NCBI RefSeq assembly: GCF_000270285.1
Contig: NC_015738.1
Span: forward strand, 434,001-498,000
Length of the DNA: 64,000 bases
From: Eggerthella sp. YY7918
Lineage (GTDB): Bacteria; Actinomycetota; Coriobacteriia; Coriobacteriales; Eggerthellaceae
Direction: 5' to 3'
Shown: positions 36,214 through 44,351 of the stretch, piece by piece
Position numbering within the stretch: position 1 is the stretch's first letter
Layout: the number at the start of each line of letters is the position of its first letter
The notes under the pieces: generated by a model
What the model saw: only the letters and a program-made list of their open reading frames with translations
Database searches by the model: none
What the model was told of the DNA's origin: nothing
Program-made: the position numbers and the translations under genes

Positions 36214-37629
36214 CTACAGCTTCTCGTGACCTTCGCCCGTGACGCGAGCGGCGGGGTCGTTGAATACGATGCGGTCGAGGGTGCCGGAGGCGTTTGAGGC
36301 GGTGATGCCGGCCACCATGGAATCGCTCACGTTGAGGGCGGTGCGTCCCATATCGATGAGCGGTTCGACCGACGCGAGGATGCCCACGATTTCGATGGGC
36401 AGCCCCATGGTGCCCAGCACGATGAGCGAGGCGAATGTGGCGCCGCCGCCCACGCCCGCCACGCCGAACGAGCTGATGGCCACCACGGCCACGACCCCTG
36501 CCACGAATGCGGGTGAGAATACGTCGATGCCTACGGTGGGTGCGATGATGGTGGCCAACATGGCGGGGTAGATGCCGGCGCACCCGTTCTGTCCGATGGA
36601 CATGCCGAAGCTAGCCGAGAGGTTGGCGGCGGCCTCGTCCACGCCGAAGGCGTTTTCCTGCGTCTCGATGTTGAGCGGCAGTGCACCGGCGCTTGAGCGC
36701 GCGACAAACGCGAAGCTGAGCACAGGAAACGCCTTCTTGAAGTAACGCAGCGGGTTCGTGCGGTTGGCCAGCAGCACGATTGCGTGCACCAGGAACATGA
36801 AGGCGATGGCCGCATACGACACCGCCACAAATTTTCCCAGGTCAAGGATGGCAGTGTAGTCGCTCGTGGCCATGACGTGCGCAATGAGCGCAAGCACGCC
36901 ATAGGGCGCGAGTCCCACCACCATGGTCACGATGCGCATAACGATGCCGTACAGGCTGTCGATGAGTTGCTGGAAGAACGCAGCTTGAGCGGAGTCGCGG
37001 TCGCGCAGGCGCAGGTAGGCCACGCCTACGATGGCGGAGAATATGACCACGGCGATGGTGGACGTGGGGCGGCTGCCGGCCAGGTCGGCGAACACATTGG
37101 TGGGAATGAACGAGAGAATTTCCTGGGGTAGCGTGAGGTTTTCCACCTGCTGCTGGCTGCTCTGGAGCGCGGTGGCCGCGCTGGGGTCGGGGGCGGTGTC
37201 GGCGGTGAACGAGGCGCCTGCGAGTCCCGTGAACGCCGCGGCTGCCCAGCCGGTGAGCGCTGCCACGGCCACGGTGCCCAACAGCACCGCCAGCACGACG
37301 GCGCTGATGCGACCGATTCGTTCGGTTATCTTCGTGCGGGTGAATGCGCCCACGATGGCTACGAAAATGAGCGGCATCACGAGCATCTTCAAAAGTGCGA
37401 TGTAGCCTTGGCCCACGACAGCGATCCAGTCAAGCGTACTGGTCGCAGTTTCGCTGCCGCGCCCGAGCGCCAGCTGGATGCCCACACCCAGCGCGATACC
37501 CAGCCCCAGCGCCGTGAACACCCGCGGCGTGAAACCGACCCCGCGTTGCTTCATAACCTTGAGCACGCCAAGCAGCACCGCAAATACGGCAAGCGTAACG
37601 ATAGTGGGTGCAATGGTTTCTACGGGCAC
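36214..37629 (-). CDS. TcyP-like sodium-coupled cystine/dicarboxylate symporter
   Basis: The 471-residue protein has the fold of the sodium:dicarboxylate (SLC1) family. It has eight or more hydrophobic segments, the MLVMPLIFVAIVGAF region and the re-entrant SSAGALPLNIETQE motif. It also has AGVGGGATFASLIVLGTMGLP, and its length is near the 463 residues of Bacillus TcyP. It likely imports L-cystine with sodium or protons. The GTG at 37629 follows AAGGAAG; the frame continues further upstream without a credible start. Confidence 0.85.
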   Translation of the reverse strand: MPVETIAPTIVTLAVFAVLLGVLKVMKQRGVGFTPRVFTALGLGIALGVGIQLALGRGSETATSTLDWIAVVGQGYIALLKMLVMPLIFVAIVGAFTRTKITERIGRISAVVLAVLLGTVAVAALTGWAAAAFTGLAGASFTADTAPDPSAATALQSSQQQVENLTLPQEILSFIPTNVFADLAGSRPTSTIAVVIFSAIVGVAYLRLRDRDSAQAAFFQQLIDSLYGIVMRIVTMVVGLAPYGVLALIAHVMATSDYTAILDLGKFVAVSYAAIAFMFLVHAIVLLANRTNPLRYFKKAFPVLSFAFVARSSAGALPLNIETQENAFGVDEAAANLSASFGMSIGQNGCAGIYPAMLATIIAPTVGIDVFSPAFVAGVVAVVAISSFGVAGVGGGATFASLIVLGTMGLPIEIVGILASVEPLIDMGRTALNVSDSMVAGITASNASGTLDRIVFNDPAARVTGEGHEKL

Positions 37630-37806
37630 GGCTGTTTGGCTTCCTTGCTGGTCGGCGCTTGGATTGAGTTTTGGCGAAACCAGTATGCGACTCCCTGAAT
37701 AGGCTAGGGTGATTGGAGGCAAAACGTCTCTTGCCTGTTGCCCGCTGCTCAGGCGGGGGAAACCTACGGCGGCAAGCAGCGAGAGAGTAAAGCAGGGGAC
37801 ATGAGG

Positions 37807-37835
37807 TTGACGCTTCGTGTTTCGCGCGGTATGCT
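37807..37835 (+). promoter_or_regulatory. Promoter for the MATE leader transcript
   Basis: TTGACG and TATGCT are separated by exactly 17 bp, directing transcription rightward into the leader-peptide/terminator region before the MATE gene. Confidence 0.6.
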
Positions 37836-37869
37836 GCCGGGCGTTGTATTCACCACTCGGGAGGACCTC

Positions 37870-37971
37870 ATGATTCTCTGTAGAGCAGCCGCTCCGCGCG
37901 CGTTCGCCGATGAAGCATCGCACGGAGCAGGGACGGACAGACTCATCGGCATCGGGAGGCGCATCGCGTAA
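37870..37971 (+). CDS. Putative 33-residue leader peptide of the MATE gene
   Basis: An ATG sits 5 nt after GGGAGG and opens a 33-codon frame (begins MILCRAAAPR, ends GRRIA). It is Arg/Ala-rich and has no membrane segment. It lies between a good promoter and an intrinsic terminator upstream of an exporter gene, the layout of translation-dependent attenuation seen with many antibiotic-resistance genes. Expression of the peptide is inferred only. Confidence 0.5.
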   Translation: MILCRAAAPRAFADEASHGAGTDRLIGIGRRIA

Positions 37972-38011
37972 GGCTGCGTTTCGTCGTCGATGTCGGAATA
38001 CCGGAATCCTC

Positions 38012-38046
38012 AAGCGCCGCGGATGTTTTCATCTGCGGCGCTTTTC
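38012..38046 (+). terminator. Intrinsic terminator 37 bp upstream of the MATE start
   Basis: Stem AAGCGCCGC + GATG with CATC + GCGGCGCTT closes a TTTT loop (one G/T mismatch), followed by TTCT. No plus-strand gene ends upstream for more than 3 kb, so it must act on the MATE leader itself. Confidence 0.7.
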
Positions 38047-38082
38047 TGTGTCTGGTTCCGTTTTCCGAGATCAACGAGGTGT

Positions 38083-39534
38083 ATGGTGTCGAATTCTTCT
38101 GCTTCTTTTACTGAAGGGCCGCTGCTTCGGCAGCTCATCGTGTTTGCGCTGCCGTTAATGGCGCTCAATCTGTTGCAATATGTGTATCAGACGGTGGACA
38201 TGATCGTTGTTGGCCAGGTGGTGGGCGACGTGGGGCTGGTTGCCATCTCGAATGCCACGAATGCGGCCTACCTGGTCAGCGCGTTTGTGATGGGATTGAC
38301 TGCAGGCGGCGGCGTGGTGGTGGCACGTGCGGTGGGCGCGGGCGATGTGGCTGGTCAGCGGCGTGCGTACGCGGCAACGCTCATCGTGGCAGTGGTGGCT
38401 GCGGCGCTTTTGGCTGGGGCGGGTGCGGCGTTGGCGCGACCGGGGTTCATTGCGAACGCGGTGCCAGCTGTGGCGCTCGACGCAGCGGTGGCGTACACGC
38501 AGGTGGTGTGCGCGGGGTGCATCGGTCCGTTTCTGTTGAACGCAGCTGCGGCGTTTCTGAAGGCGCATGGCGACGCGCACACGCCGCTTCAGCTGGTGGG
38601 GGTGTCGGCGTTTGTGAACGTGGTGCTTGACCTGGTGCTAGTGGGACCAGTGGGGTTGGGTGTAGTGGGTGCTGCGTATGCCACGGTTGTCGCGCAGGGC
38701 GTGGCGGCTATGGGCGCGTTGGTGGCGGTGTGGCGGCGCTATCCGGGCGGACGGTTTGGTGTTCGCGAAGGGGCGGGAGCGACCTTGTGGTTTGCTGGCG
38801 CACGCGGGCGTGTTGCTACGAAAGCGAACAGGGCCGGACGCGAAATGCGTCTCGGGACAAGCGTTGCTGCCGTGCTGCGTGTGGGCGTGCCTTCCGCTGT
38901 GCAGATGGCCGTGGTGAACCTGTCTTACGCGCTGGTCACAGGGTTGCTCAACCGCTACGGCACCGACGTGGCGGCCGCAGCGGGTGTTGGTTTGCAGATC
39001 AGCACCGTGGCGGGGCTGCCGTGTTGGGCCATCGGTCAGGCCATCACCACGGCCGCCGCGCAGAATGCGGGCGCCGTACTGCCTGGGCGCGCCCGCGAGG
39101 TCGTGCGTCTCGGTGTGCGATTCAACGTGGGCGTGACCATGGGTATTCAAATGCTCATTCAACTGCTCGCGCCTGTCATCGTGGCAGCATACGGTCTGGT
39201 GGATGGCACTGCGGCGCACGATATCGCCGTGCTGTACCTGCGCATCACGTGCAGTGTGAACGGCCTGTTTTATGCCGCCATGTTCAGCTTTGATTCGTTC
39301 GCACTTGGTGCGGGTTCGCCCCGGCTTGTACTGGCAAACTCGCTCATTGATGCGTTCGCCATTCGCTTCGGCCTGGCATTCGTGTTGAGCGGCGTACTGG
39401 GCTTTGGCTACGTAGGCATTTTCGTCGCGCAAGCCGCCTCACCGGTCATCCCCGCAATCATCGGCGGTCTCTACGTCCACCACTGGTCGCGAACGCGCAT
39501 GGCAGGTGTTACGACGCGAACGGCAACCTCGTAA
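38083..39534 (+). CDS. MATE family efflux transporter
   Basis: The 483-residue protein has about 12 hydrophobic segments with the MatE pattern (LPLMALNLLQYVYQTVDMIV, then VGLVAISNATNAAYLVSAF and GAGSPRLVLANSLIDAFAIR). It exports drugs or cationic metabolites in exchange for sodium or protons. The ATG follows GAGGTG. The upstream leader peptide and terminator suggest induced expression. Substrates are unknown. Confidence 0.9.
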   Translation: MVSNSSASFTEGPLLRQLIVFALPLMALNLLQYVYQTVDMIVVGQVVGDVGLVAISNATNAAYLVSAFVMGLTAGGGVVVARAVGAGDVAGQRRAYAATLIVAVVAAALLAGAGAALARPGFIANAVPAVALDAAVAYTQVVCAGCIGPFLLNAAAAFLKAHGDAHTPLQLVGVSAFVNVVLDLVLVGPVGLGVVGAAYATVVAQGVAAMGALVAVWRRYPGGRFGVREGAGATLWFAGARGRVATKANRAGREMRLGTSVAAVLRVGVPSAVQMAVVNLSYALVTGLLNRYGTDVAAAAGVGLQISTVAGLPCWAIGQAITTAAAQNAGAVLPGRAREVVRLGVRFNVGVTMGIQMLIQLLAPVIVAAYGLVDGTAAHDIAVLYLRITCSVNGLFYAAMFSFDSFALGAGSPRLVLANSLIDAFAIRFGLAFVLSGVLGFGYVGIFVAQAASPVIPAIIGGLYVHHWSRTRMAGVTTRTATS

Positions 39535-39541
39535 TGCATGA

Positions 39542-39670
39542 CATCGTCGCAACAGCGCAAGCAAAATCAAGCGGCGGGGTGCCGAGTTCGACTTCGAGGG
39601 CACCGACTACTGCTTCGACGAAACCCCTGGTCGCGTGCTGTACTTCTACTTCAACCACGCGCTGCTTTAA
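39542..39670 (+). pseudogene. C-terminal gene remnant
   Basis: An open stretch without a start ends GAEFDFEGTDYCFDETPGRV + LYFYFNHALL and a stop. It looks protein-like but is preceded by a stop eight bases after the MATE gene. I do not recognise the family; it may be the tail of a deleted gene. Confidence 0.3.
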
Positions 39671-39844
39671 GTACGTTCGCCCTGTTCGCCGCACCGAGGG
39701 GTAGGAGACGCGTGGCACGCCGCGGCAGCTTTCTGGGAGGATGGTCGGGGATATAGGTTTCCTTTTGGGTGCTTCACCCCGTTCGCTGTATCAAGGGATA
39801 GGACGTGCGCGGCAGGGGGTGGTCGAACGTGTAGGCTGCCCTCT

Positions 39845-39885
39845 GAGTATCTTCGCCATAGCCTCGTACTTTGGCGAAGATACTC
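39845..39885. promoter_or_regulatory. Perfect 14-bp inverted repeat
   Basis: GAGTATCTTCGCCA and its exact complement TGGCGAAGATACTC enclose a 13-nt loop; GATACTC recurs a few bases later. It is a hairpin or operator about 90 bp before the response regulator. The rest of the 440-bp gap from 39535 holds only the remnant above. Confidence 0.55.
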
Positions 39886-39973
39886 CTTTGCGTGGCTTGG
39901 ATACTCAGAAAAGAGGTAACGTTTTCGCTATACTGGCCGTTGAGAGTGAGGGTCGACGGCGTGGGAGGAACGA

Positions 39974-40693
39974 GTGGATCAGACGAGCGTGCTCATTGTG
40001 GAAGACGATGCGGACATCAGCGGCATTGTGGCCGAGCATCTGGGGCGTGCGGGGTATGCGTGCACGCAGGCGTTTTCGGGCACAGAGGCGCGGCTGGTGC
40101 TGGAGGGTGCGGCTGCGCGCGGCGAGCGCTTCGATGTGGTGGTGTGCGACCTCATGCTGCCGGGGCTGTCGGGCGAGGAAATTGTGCGCCTCATCCGCGC
40201 GACCGATGCCGCCACGCCTATCATCGTGACCTCGGCGCGCACGGCAGCCTCGGACAAGATCGACCTCCTCAAGCTTGGTGCCGACGACTACCTCGCCAAG
40301 CCCTTTGACCTGGATGAACTGCTTGCACGCATCGAGGTGCAGCTGCGCCATCGCGGCCGCCCGCCCGCGCCGCAACCTGGCGGCGACGTGTTGCGTATCG
40401 GTGCCTGGACCCTCGATCGCTCCGCGCGCACCCTCGTCGCGAACGGAGCCGAAATTCCCCTTACGCGCACCGAGTTCAACATCGTAGAACTGCTGGCCGC
40501 GCACCCGCGCAAGGTGTACACGAAGCAGGAGCTGTTCGAGCTGGCGTGGGGCGAGCCTTTCGCCGTCGACGACAGCACCGTGAGCGTGCACGTGTCCAAC
40601 ATCCGCGCGAAGCTCAAGCCCACCGGCACGGACGGCTACATCCAAACCGTGTGGGGTCTCGGCTTCAAACTGGCCGCCGACGTGGTGCGATGA
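39974..40693 (+). CDS. OmpR/PhoB-family response regulator
   Basis: The 239-residue protein has a receiver domain (VEDDADI acidic pocket, phosphoacceptor D59 in VVVCDLMLPG, LAKPFD lysine loop). A winged-helix effector domain follows (LTRTEFNIVELLAAHPRKV, then VSVHVSNIRAKL). The GTG start follows GGAGGAA. It leads a group of ABC ATPase, permease and histidine kinase, so it most likely controls that exporter in response to an envelope-active compound. Confidence 0.93.
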   Translation: MDQTSVLIVEDDADISGIVAEHLGRAGYACTQAFSGTEARLVLEGAAARGERFDVVVCDLMLPGLSGEEIVRLIRATDAATPIIVTSARTAASDKIDLLKLGADDYLAKPFDLDELLARIEVQLRHRGRPPAPQPGGDVLRIGAWTLDRSARTLVANGAEIPLTRTEFNIVELLAAHPRKVYTKQELFELAWGEPFAVDDSTVSVHVSNIRAKLKPTGTDGYIQTVWGLGFKLAADVVR

Positions 40694-40747
40694 AGCATCC
40701 GCCCACCCGCGCCGCGCGCCCTGCCATCCCTTCTTCAAACTTTCTTA

Positions 40748-40764
40748 AAGGTTGGTTAAACCTT
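40748..40764. promoter_or_regulatory. Candidate response-regulator site
   Basis: AAGGTT-GGTTA-AACCTT lies between the response regulator and the ABC ATPase and overlaps near-direct TTAAAGG/TTAAACC repeats, a common layout for OmpR-type binding sites. Confidence 0.4.
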
Positions 40765-40826
40765 CCTGAAATTCCGCCCCGTATCGTGGATGCTGTCAGA
40801 GAAATATCCATGAGAAAGGGGCGTTT

Positions 40827-41783
40827 ATGAACGTTGTTGAAGCGCGGGGCCTGACAAAGGCGTTCCGCGGCAAACGTGCGGTCGACCGGCTCGACATGCA
40901 CGTGGCACAGGGCGACATTTACGGGTTCGTCGGGAAAAACGGCGCGGGCAAATCCACCGTCATGAAGATGATCTGCGGGCTAGTCACGCCTACCGAGGGC
41001 GAGATTGCGCTGTTCGGCGGCGCGCGCCCGGATGGCGAGGGCAGCCTGCGCATCGGCGCGCTCATCGAGGACCCGGGCCTGCTGCCCAACCTTACCGCCT
41101 ACGAGAACCTCATGGCGAAGGCGCTGGCCTCGGGCATCGTGAACGCGCCCGACCGCTGCGTCGAAACGCTCACGCTCGTGGGCTTGGGTGAGGTAGGGAA
41201 GAAGAAGGTGCGCGGGTTTTCGCTCGGCATGAAGCAGCGGCTGGGTTTGGCGCTCGCGCTCATCGGCTCGCCTGACCTGCTGCTTCTTGATGAGCCGCTG
41301 AACGGCCTCGACCCCGAGGCCACGCGCGCCATGCGCAACCTGATCGTGCGGCTGAACCAGTCGTTTGGTGTGACCATCATCATCAGCTCGCACGTGCTCG
41401 ACCAGCTCGATCGCATGGCCACCCGCTTCGGCGTTATCGCGAACGGTTGCATGGTACGCGAAATGACCGCCGACCAAGTGCAAGCCGAATGCGGTGACAG
41501 CCTGCGCGTACGTACCACCGACCCCGCCCGTACGCTGGCGCTGTTGGAAGAAGCGCTGTCGGGCGCCACCTTCCGCGCGGAGCCGGATGGGGCGCTTTCG
41601 GTGTCGGGCGGGGTCGACACAGCGGTTATCGCGCAGGTGCTGCATGCATCCGACCAGACCGTGCTCGAGCTCAGCCAGGTGAAGCGCGACATTGAGGACT
41701 ACTTCGTTGAACTCATGGAGGGCGGCGTGCGCGGCAAAGCGGAAGCGGCGGCGTTCGAGAAAGGCGGTGTACACCATGTTTAA
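40827..41783 (+). CDS. ABC transporter ATP-binding protein, antibiotic-exporter type
   Basis: The 318-residue ATPase has Walker A GKNGAGKST (about 36-44), signature FSLGMKQRLGLALAL (about 132), Walker B LLLLDEPLNGLD (about 152) and a switch histidine in IISSHVLDQL. It has the C-terminal extension typical of lantibiotic/bacitracin exporters (BcrA-like). It overlaps the permease by 8 bp. The start follows GAGAAAGGGGC. With the flanking two-component system it forms a self-defence or peptide-sensing module; the substrate is unknown. Confidence 0.9.
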   Translation: MNVVEARGLTKAFRGKRAVDRLDMHVAQGDIYGFVGKNGAGKSTVMKMICGLVTPTEGEIALFGGARPDGEGSLRIGALIEDPGLLPNLTAYENLMAKALASGIVNAPDRCVETLTLVGLGEVGKKKVRGFSLGMKQRLGLALALIGSPDLLLLDEPLNGLDPEATRAMRNLIVRLNQSFGVTIIISSHVLDQLDRMATRFGVIANGCMVREMTADQVQAECGDSLRVRTTDPARTLALLEEALSGATFRAEPDGALSVSGGVDTAVIAQVLHASDQTVLELSQVKRDIEDYFVELMEGGVRGKAEAAAFEKGGVHHV

Positions 41784-42699
41784 TCTGCTGAAATCAGATA
41801 TCTACCGCCTTGTGCATGGGCGGATGCTCTGGGTGGGCCTTGCACTGCTCGCCGCGTTCGTGGCGTTTACTGTCGGTCTGGTATGGTTCGCCACCACGCC
41901 GGTGTTCGCGCAGATGGTAAACGAGCAAGCCGAAGCGAACATGTCCGAAACGCCATCGGGTGGGGTCGTGAAAATCACCAATGGCAATAGTGCTGAGCTT
42001 ACTCACGAAGAGGCGGAAGCTCTCAATGAGAAAGTTCTGCCATCGCGTACGAACGCTTACGCGCAAACGCTCATTTCAGGAGGCGTCCTTGCGCTGTTTG
42101 TTTCGCTGACAATCGCACTTTTTCTTGTGAGCGATTTCGAGACGGGGTTTGCGAAGAACGTGTTTGCTGGACGGCGCCGCCGCGCGGCGTACTACCTTGA
42201 GAAACTGATGCTCTGCGGGGTGCTCACGTCCGTGTTTTTGCTGGCGGGCATGGTGCTCACAGATGGCGGCTTTATGCTCGCCGGGTTTGAATACCGCTTC
42301 GTGGAGACGGTCGGTAAGTATTGGAGCTGGGTTGCGCTTGCGTGGTTGGCGGTTGTGACGTATGTGGTGGCGACCAGCGTGGTGGTGCTGCTCACGCGCA
42401 GCAAAGCGGCCGGCATTGCATTTGCTATCATCATTGCCACAGGGATGCTGGCGAGCCTTGTCATGACGGTGGCGTCGGCGCTTGCTCCGGCCTTCCCGGT
42501 GCTGGCCGACGCGGTGAAGTGGCTTCCCACGTTTAGCGTGAAGTTGCTTGGATCCGGCGGGATCGGCCTGCTCTCTTCCACGGAAGGAACCGCGCTTGTG
42601 GGGATGACGGTTCTGACGCAAATTGCCCTAGTGGCAGGCATGGTGATTGCTGCGTGCACCGCGCTGGCGCTAGCCATTTGTCCGCGAAAGGACGTGTAG
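41776..42699 (+). CDS. ABC-2 type permease of the exporter
   Basis: The 307-residue protein has six hydrophobic segments, starting LLKSDIYRLVHGRMLWVGLA (quoted in part), and a long outer loop after the first segment (about residues 45-95). It matches BcrB/LanF-type permeases. The ATG lies within the ATPase 3' end (8-bp overlap), so the two are coupled. It is followed 5 bp later by the histidine kinase. Confidence 0.85.
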   Translation: MFNLLKSDIYRLVHGRMLWVGLALLAAFVAFTVGLVWFATTPVFAQMVNEQAEANMSETPSGGVVKITNGNSAELTHEEAEALNEKVLPSRTNAYAQTLISGGVLALFVSLTIALFLVSDFETGFAKNVFAGRRRRAAYYLEKLMLCGVLTSVFLLAGMVLTDGGFMLAGFEYRFVETVGKYWSWVALAWLAVVTYVVATSVVVLLTRSKAAGIAFAIIIATGMLASLVMTVASALAPAFPVLADAVKWLPTFSVKLLGSGGIGLLSSTEGTALVGMTVLTQIALVAGMVIAACTALALAICPRKDV

Positions 42700-42704
42700 G
42701 GAAC

Positions 42705-43640
42705 ATGATGGTCGTGCTCGTGGGGTTGGCGTGCGGTGCGGTGGGCGTCGGGGTTGCCGTGCTCGTGTACGAGCGACAGCTTCGTCGCATGGCGCGCGAC
42801 CTGCGCGAGCGCGACGCGCACAGCAACACGCGCCTCACGGTGGAGGCGCCAGGCCGCGGGTTCGCCGAACTTGCGGCTGCGGTGAACGGGCAGTTGGATG
42901 CCGCGCGGGAGGAACGTCTGGAGGGCCGACGTCGCCAACAAGAATTCCAGCGCGACCTAGCCAGCCTCTCGCACGACATCCGTACCCCGCTCATGGGCGC
43001 AAAAGGCTACCTGCGGCTTGCGCAAGATGAGGATGCGCGAAACGAGGACGGGCGCGGAGGCGGAAGCACAAGTGCAGACGCACTCGGAGGCGGGCGGGAG
43101 GACGACCGAGCCCGTCGCCTGCGTGCTGCTGAGGCGCGGCTTGATGACATGGGTTCGCTGTTGGACCAGCTGTTCGCGTACGCGCAGGCGAGCGACCCGG
43201 ACCTCGCGCTTGACCTGCGCCCCGTGCGCGTGCTGCCCTTGCTAGCAGATGTGCTGGTGGGGCAGTACCCCGCCTTCGAGCGCCACGGCTGGGAGCCGCA
43301 GGTGGATTTCGCGGACGAGGGCCTACTGGCCGAGGCCGACCCCGAGGCCCTCACGCGCATCTTTGAGAACTTGGTGGGCAACGCGCTGCGCCACGGCGCG
43401 TCCGCACCTATCATCACGCAGCGCGGCAACGTCGTGACCTTCGCAAACGAGGTAGCCGACCCCGCCGCGCTCGACGTGGAACGTCTCTTCGAGCGCTTTT
43501 ACCGCGCCGATGCCTCTCGCACCCGCTCCGGCAGCGGCCTCGGCCTTGCCGTAGCCGCAAGCCTCGCCGCCGCCATGAACATGCACCTTACCGCCCGTCT
43601 CGAAGGTCATATTCTCTATATTGACCTCACGTTTTCGTAA
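42705..43640 (+). CDS. Sensor histidine kinase of the exporter module
   Basis: The 311-residue protein has one N-terminal hydrophobic segment, an H-box LSHDIRTPLMGAKGYL with His about 90, an N-box NLVGNALRHG (about 225) and a G-box GSGLGLAVA. There is almost no outer domain, typical of intramembrane-sensing kinases that rely on an ABC partner. An unusual Gly/Asp/Glu/Arg-rich insertion of about 30 residues (about 105-135) lies between the two helices of the dimerisation hairpin. Its partner regulator is the gene at 39974. Confidence 0.85.
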   Translation: MMVVLVGLACGAVGVGVAVLVYERQLRRMARDLRERDAHSNTRLTVEAPGRGFAELAAAVNGQLDAAREERLEGRRRQQEFQRDLASLSHDIRTPLMGAKGYLRLAQDEDARNEDGRGGGSTSADALGGGREDDRARRLRAAEARLDDMGSLLDQLFAYAQASDPDLALDLRPVRVLPLLADVLVGQYPAFERHGWEPQVDFADEGLLAEADPEALTRIFENLVGNALRHGASAPIITQRGNVVTFANEVADPAALDVERLFERFYRADASRTRSGSGLGLAVAASLAAAMNMHLTARLEGHILYIDLTFS

Positions 43641-43836
43641 ACCCGTTTGCGCAGTTGCCATAACCGCTAGGGTGCATGTTTCCGTAGACCTTGGGTAAAC
43701 TTTGCCAAGAATCATTTCATGGGTTGCAAGCAAAGCGGTGGGCACATTCGTAATCCGAGAAAACCCTTCGCCACCTTCTTCGGTCTCCTTGTCGCTTCAC
43801 TCGCAACTTTCAAAACTCCGGCGGCCTCCATCGAAA

Positions 43837-43852
43837 TGTTTCACGTGAAACA
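43837..43852. other. parS site 1
   Basis: Perfect 16-bp TGTTTCACGTGAAACA, the ParB-binding consensus. It lies in the 290-bp gap 43641-43929, which has no gene. Confidence 0.9.
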
Positions 43853-43929
43853 TGTACACGCCACATTGCATTGCATGAGAGGGAAAGGGTCCACACCGCC
43901 TTGCGTAGTTTCGTGCAGTTTAGGTGAAA

Positions 43930-44310
43930 CTAGGCTTCGAGGATTTCGCGCTGGAGCTTTTTTGTCAGTTTGGCGAAGACGAGGTTGTAGGAGTGATCGC
44001 ACAGCTCGCGTAGCAGATCCTCGGGTACGTCGCCATTAAGATCGATGGAAATCCAATTCCGCTTATCGGAGTAGAAGCCGGGCAGAATATCCGGATGCGT
44101 GGCGCGTAACTGCTCCGACCACACGGGGTCGCACTTGAGCGACACGAGATTGCGCCCGGCATACTCATGGTGCTCCGGCCCGGGTTGCATGGTGGCTGCG
44201 AACAGCTTACCGCCCACCTGATAGCGCCACCATTCCCACTCCGCTTTATAGTCCTTCGTCGCGCCAGGCTTTGCCAGCAGGTATTCGTCCAGCCAGTCAT
44301 GTGCGGTCAT
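43930..44310 (-). CDS. MmcQ/YjbR-like protein
   Basis: The 126-residue protein has the YjbR fold pattern: DYLLAKPGATKDYKAEWEWW-like N-terminus (reads DEYLLAKPGATKDYKAEW), GGKLFAA, VSLKCDP, and a C-terminal WISIDLNGDVPEDLLRELCD with SYNLV. These are small, possibly DNA-binding proteins of uncertain role. The start at 44310 follows AAGGAG. It is a single gene. Confidence 0.85.
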   Translation of the reverse strand: MTAHDWLDEYLLAKPGATKDYKAEWEWWRYQVGGKLFAATMQPGPEHHEYAGRNLVSLKCDPVWSEQLRATHPDILPGFYSDKRNWISIDLNGDVPEDLLRELCDHSYNLVFAKLTKKLQREILEA

Positions 44311-44351
44311 GCGATCTCCTTTTCGAGGATGTTGAGGGCGTTGACGGAGTT

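Noticed and set aside
37630-37800. SAM, T-box or other known riboswitch upstream of the cystine symporter
   Set aside because: The minus strand between the start codon and the opposing MATE promoter shows none of the conserved cores of those elements that I can recall.
37842-38046. Guanidine, fluoride, THF, ZTP or cobalamin riboswitch before the MATE gene
   Set aside because: None of the conserved core strings of these classes is present; the well-placed leader peptide is a better explanation of the terminator.
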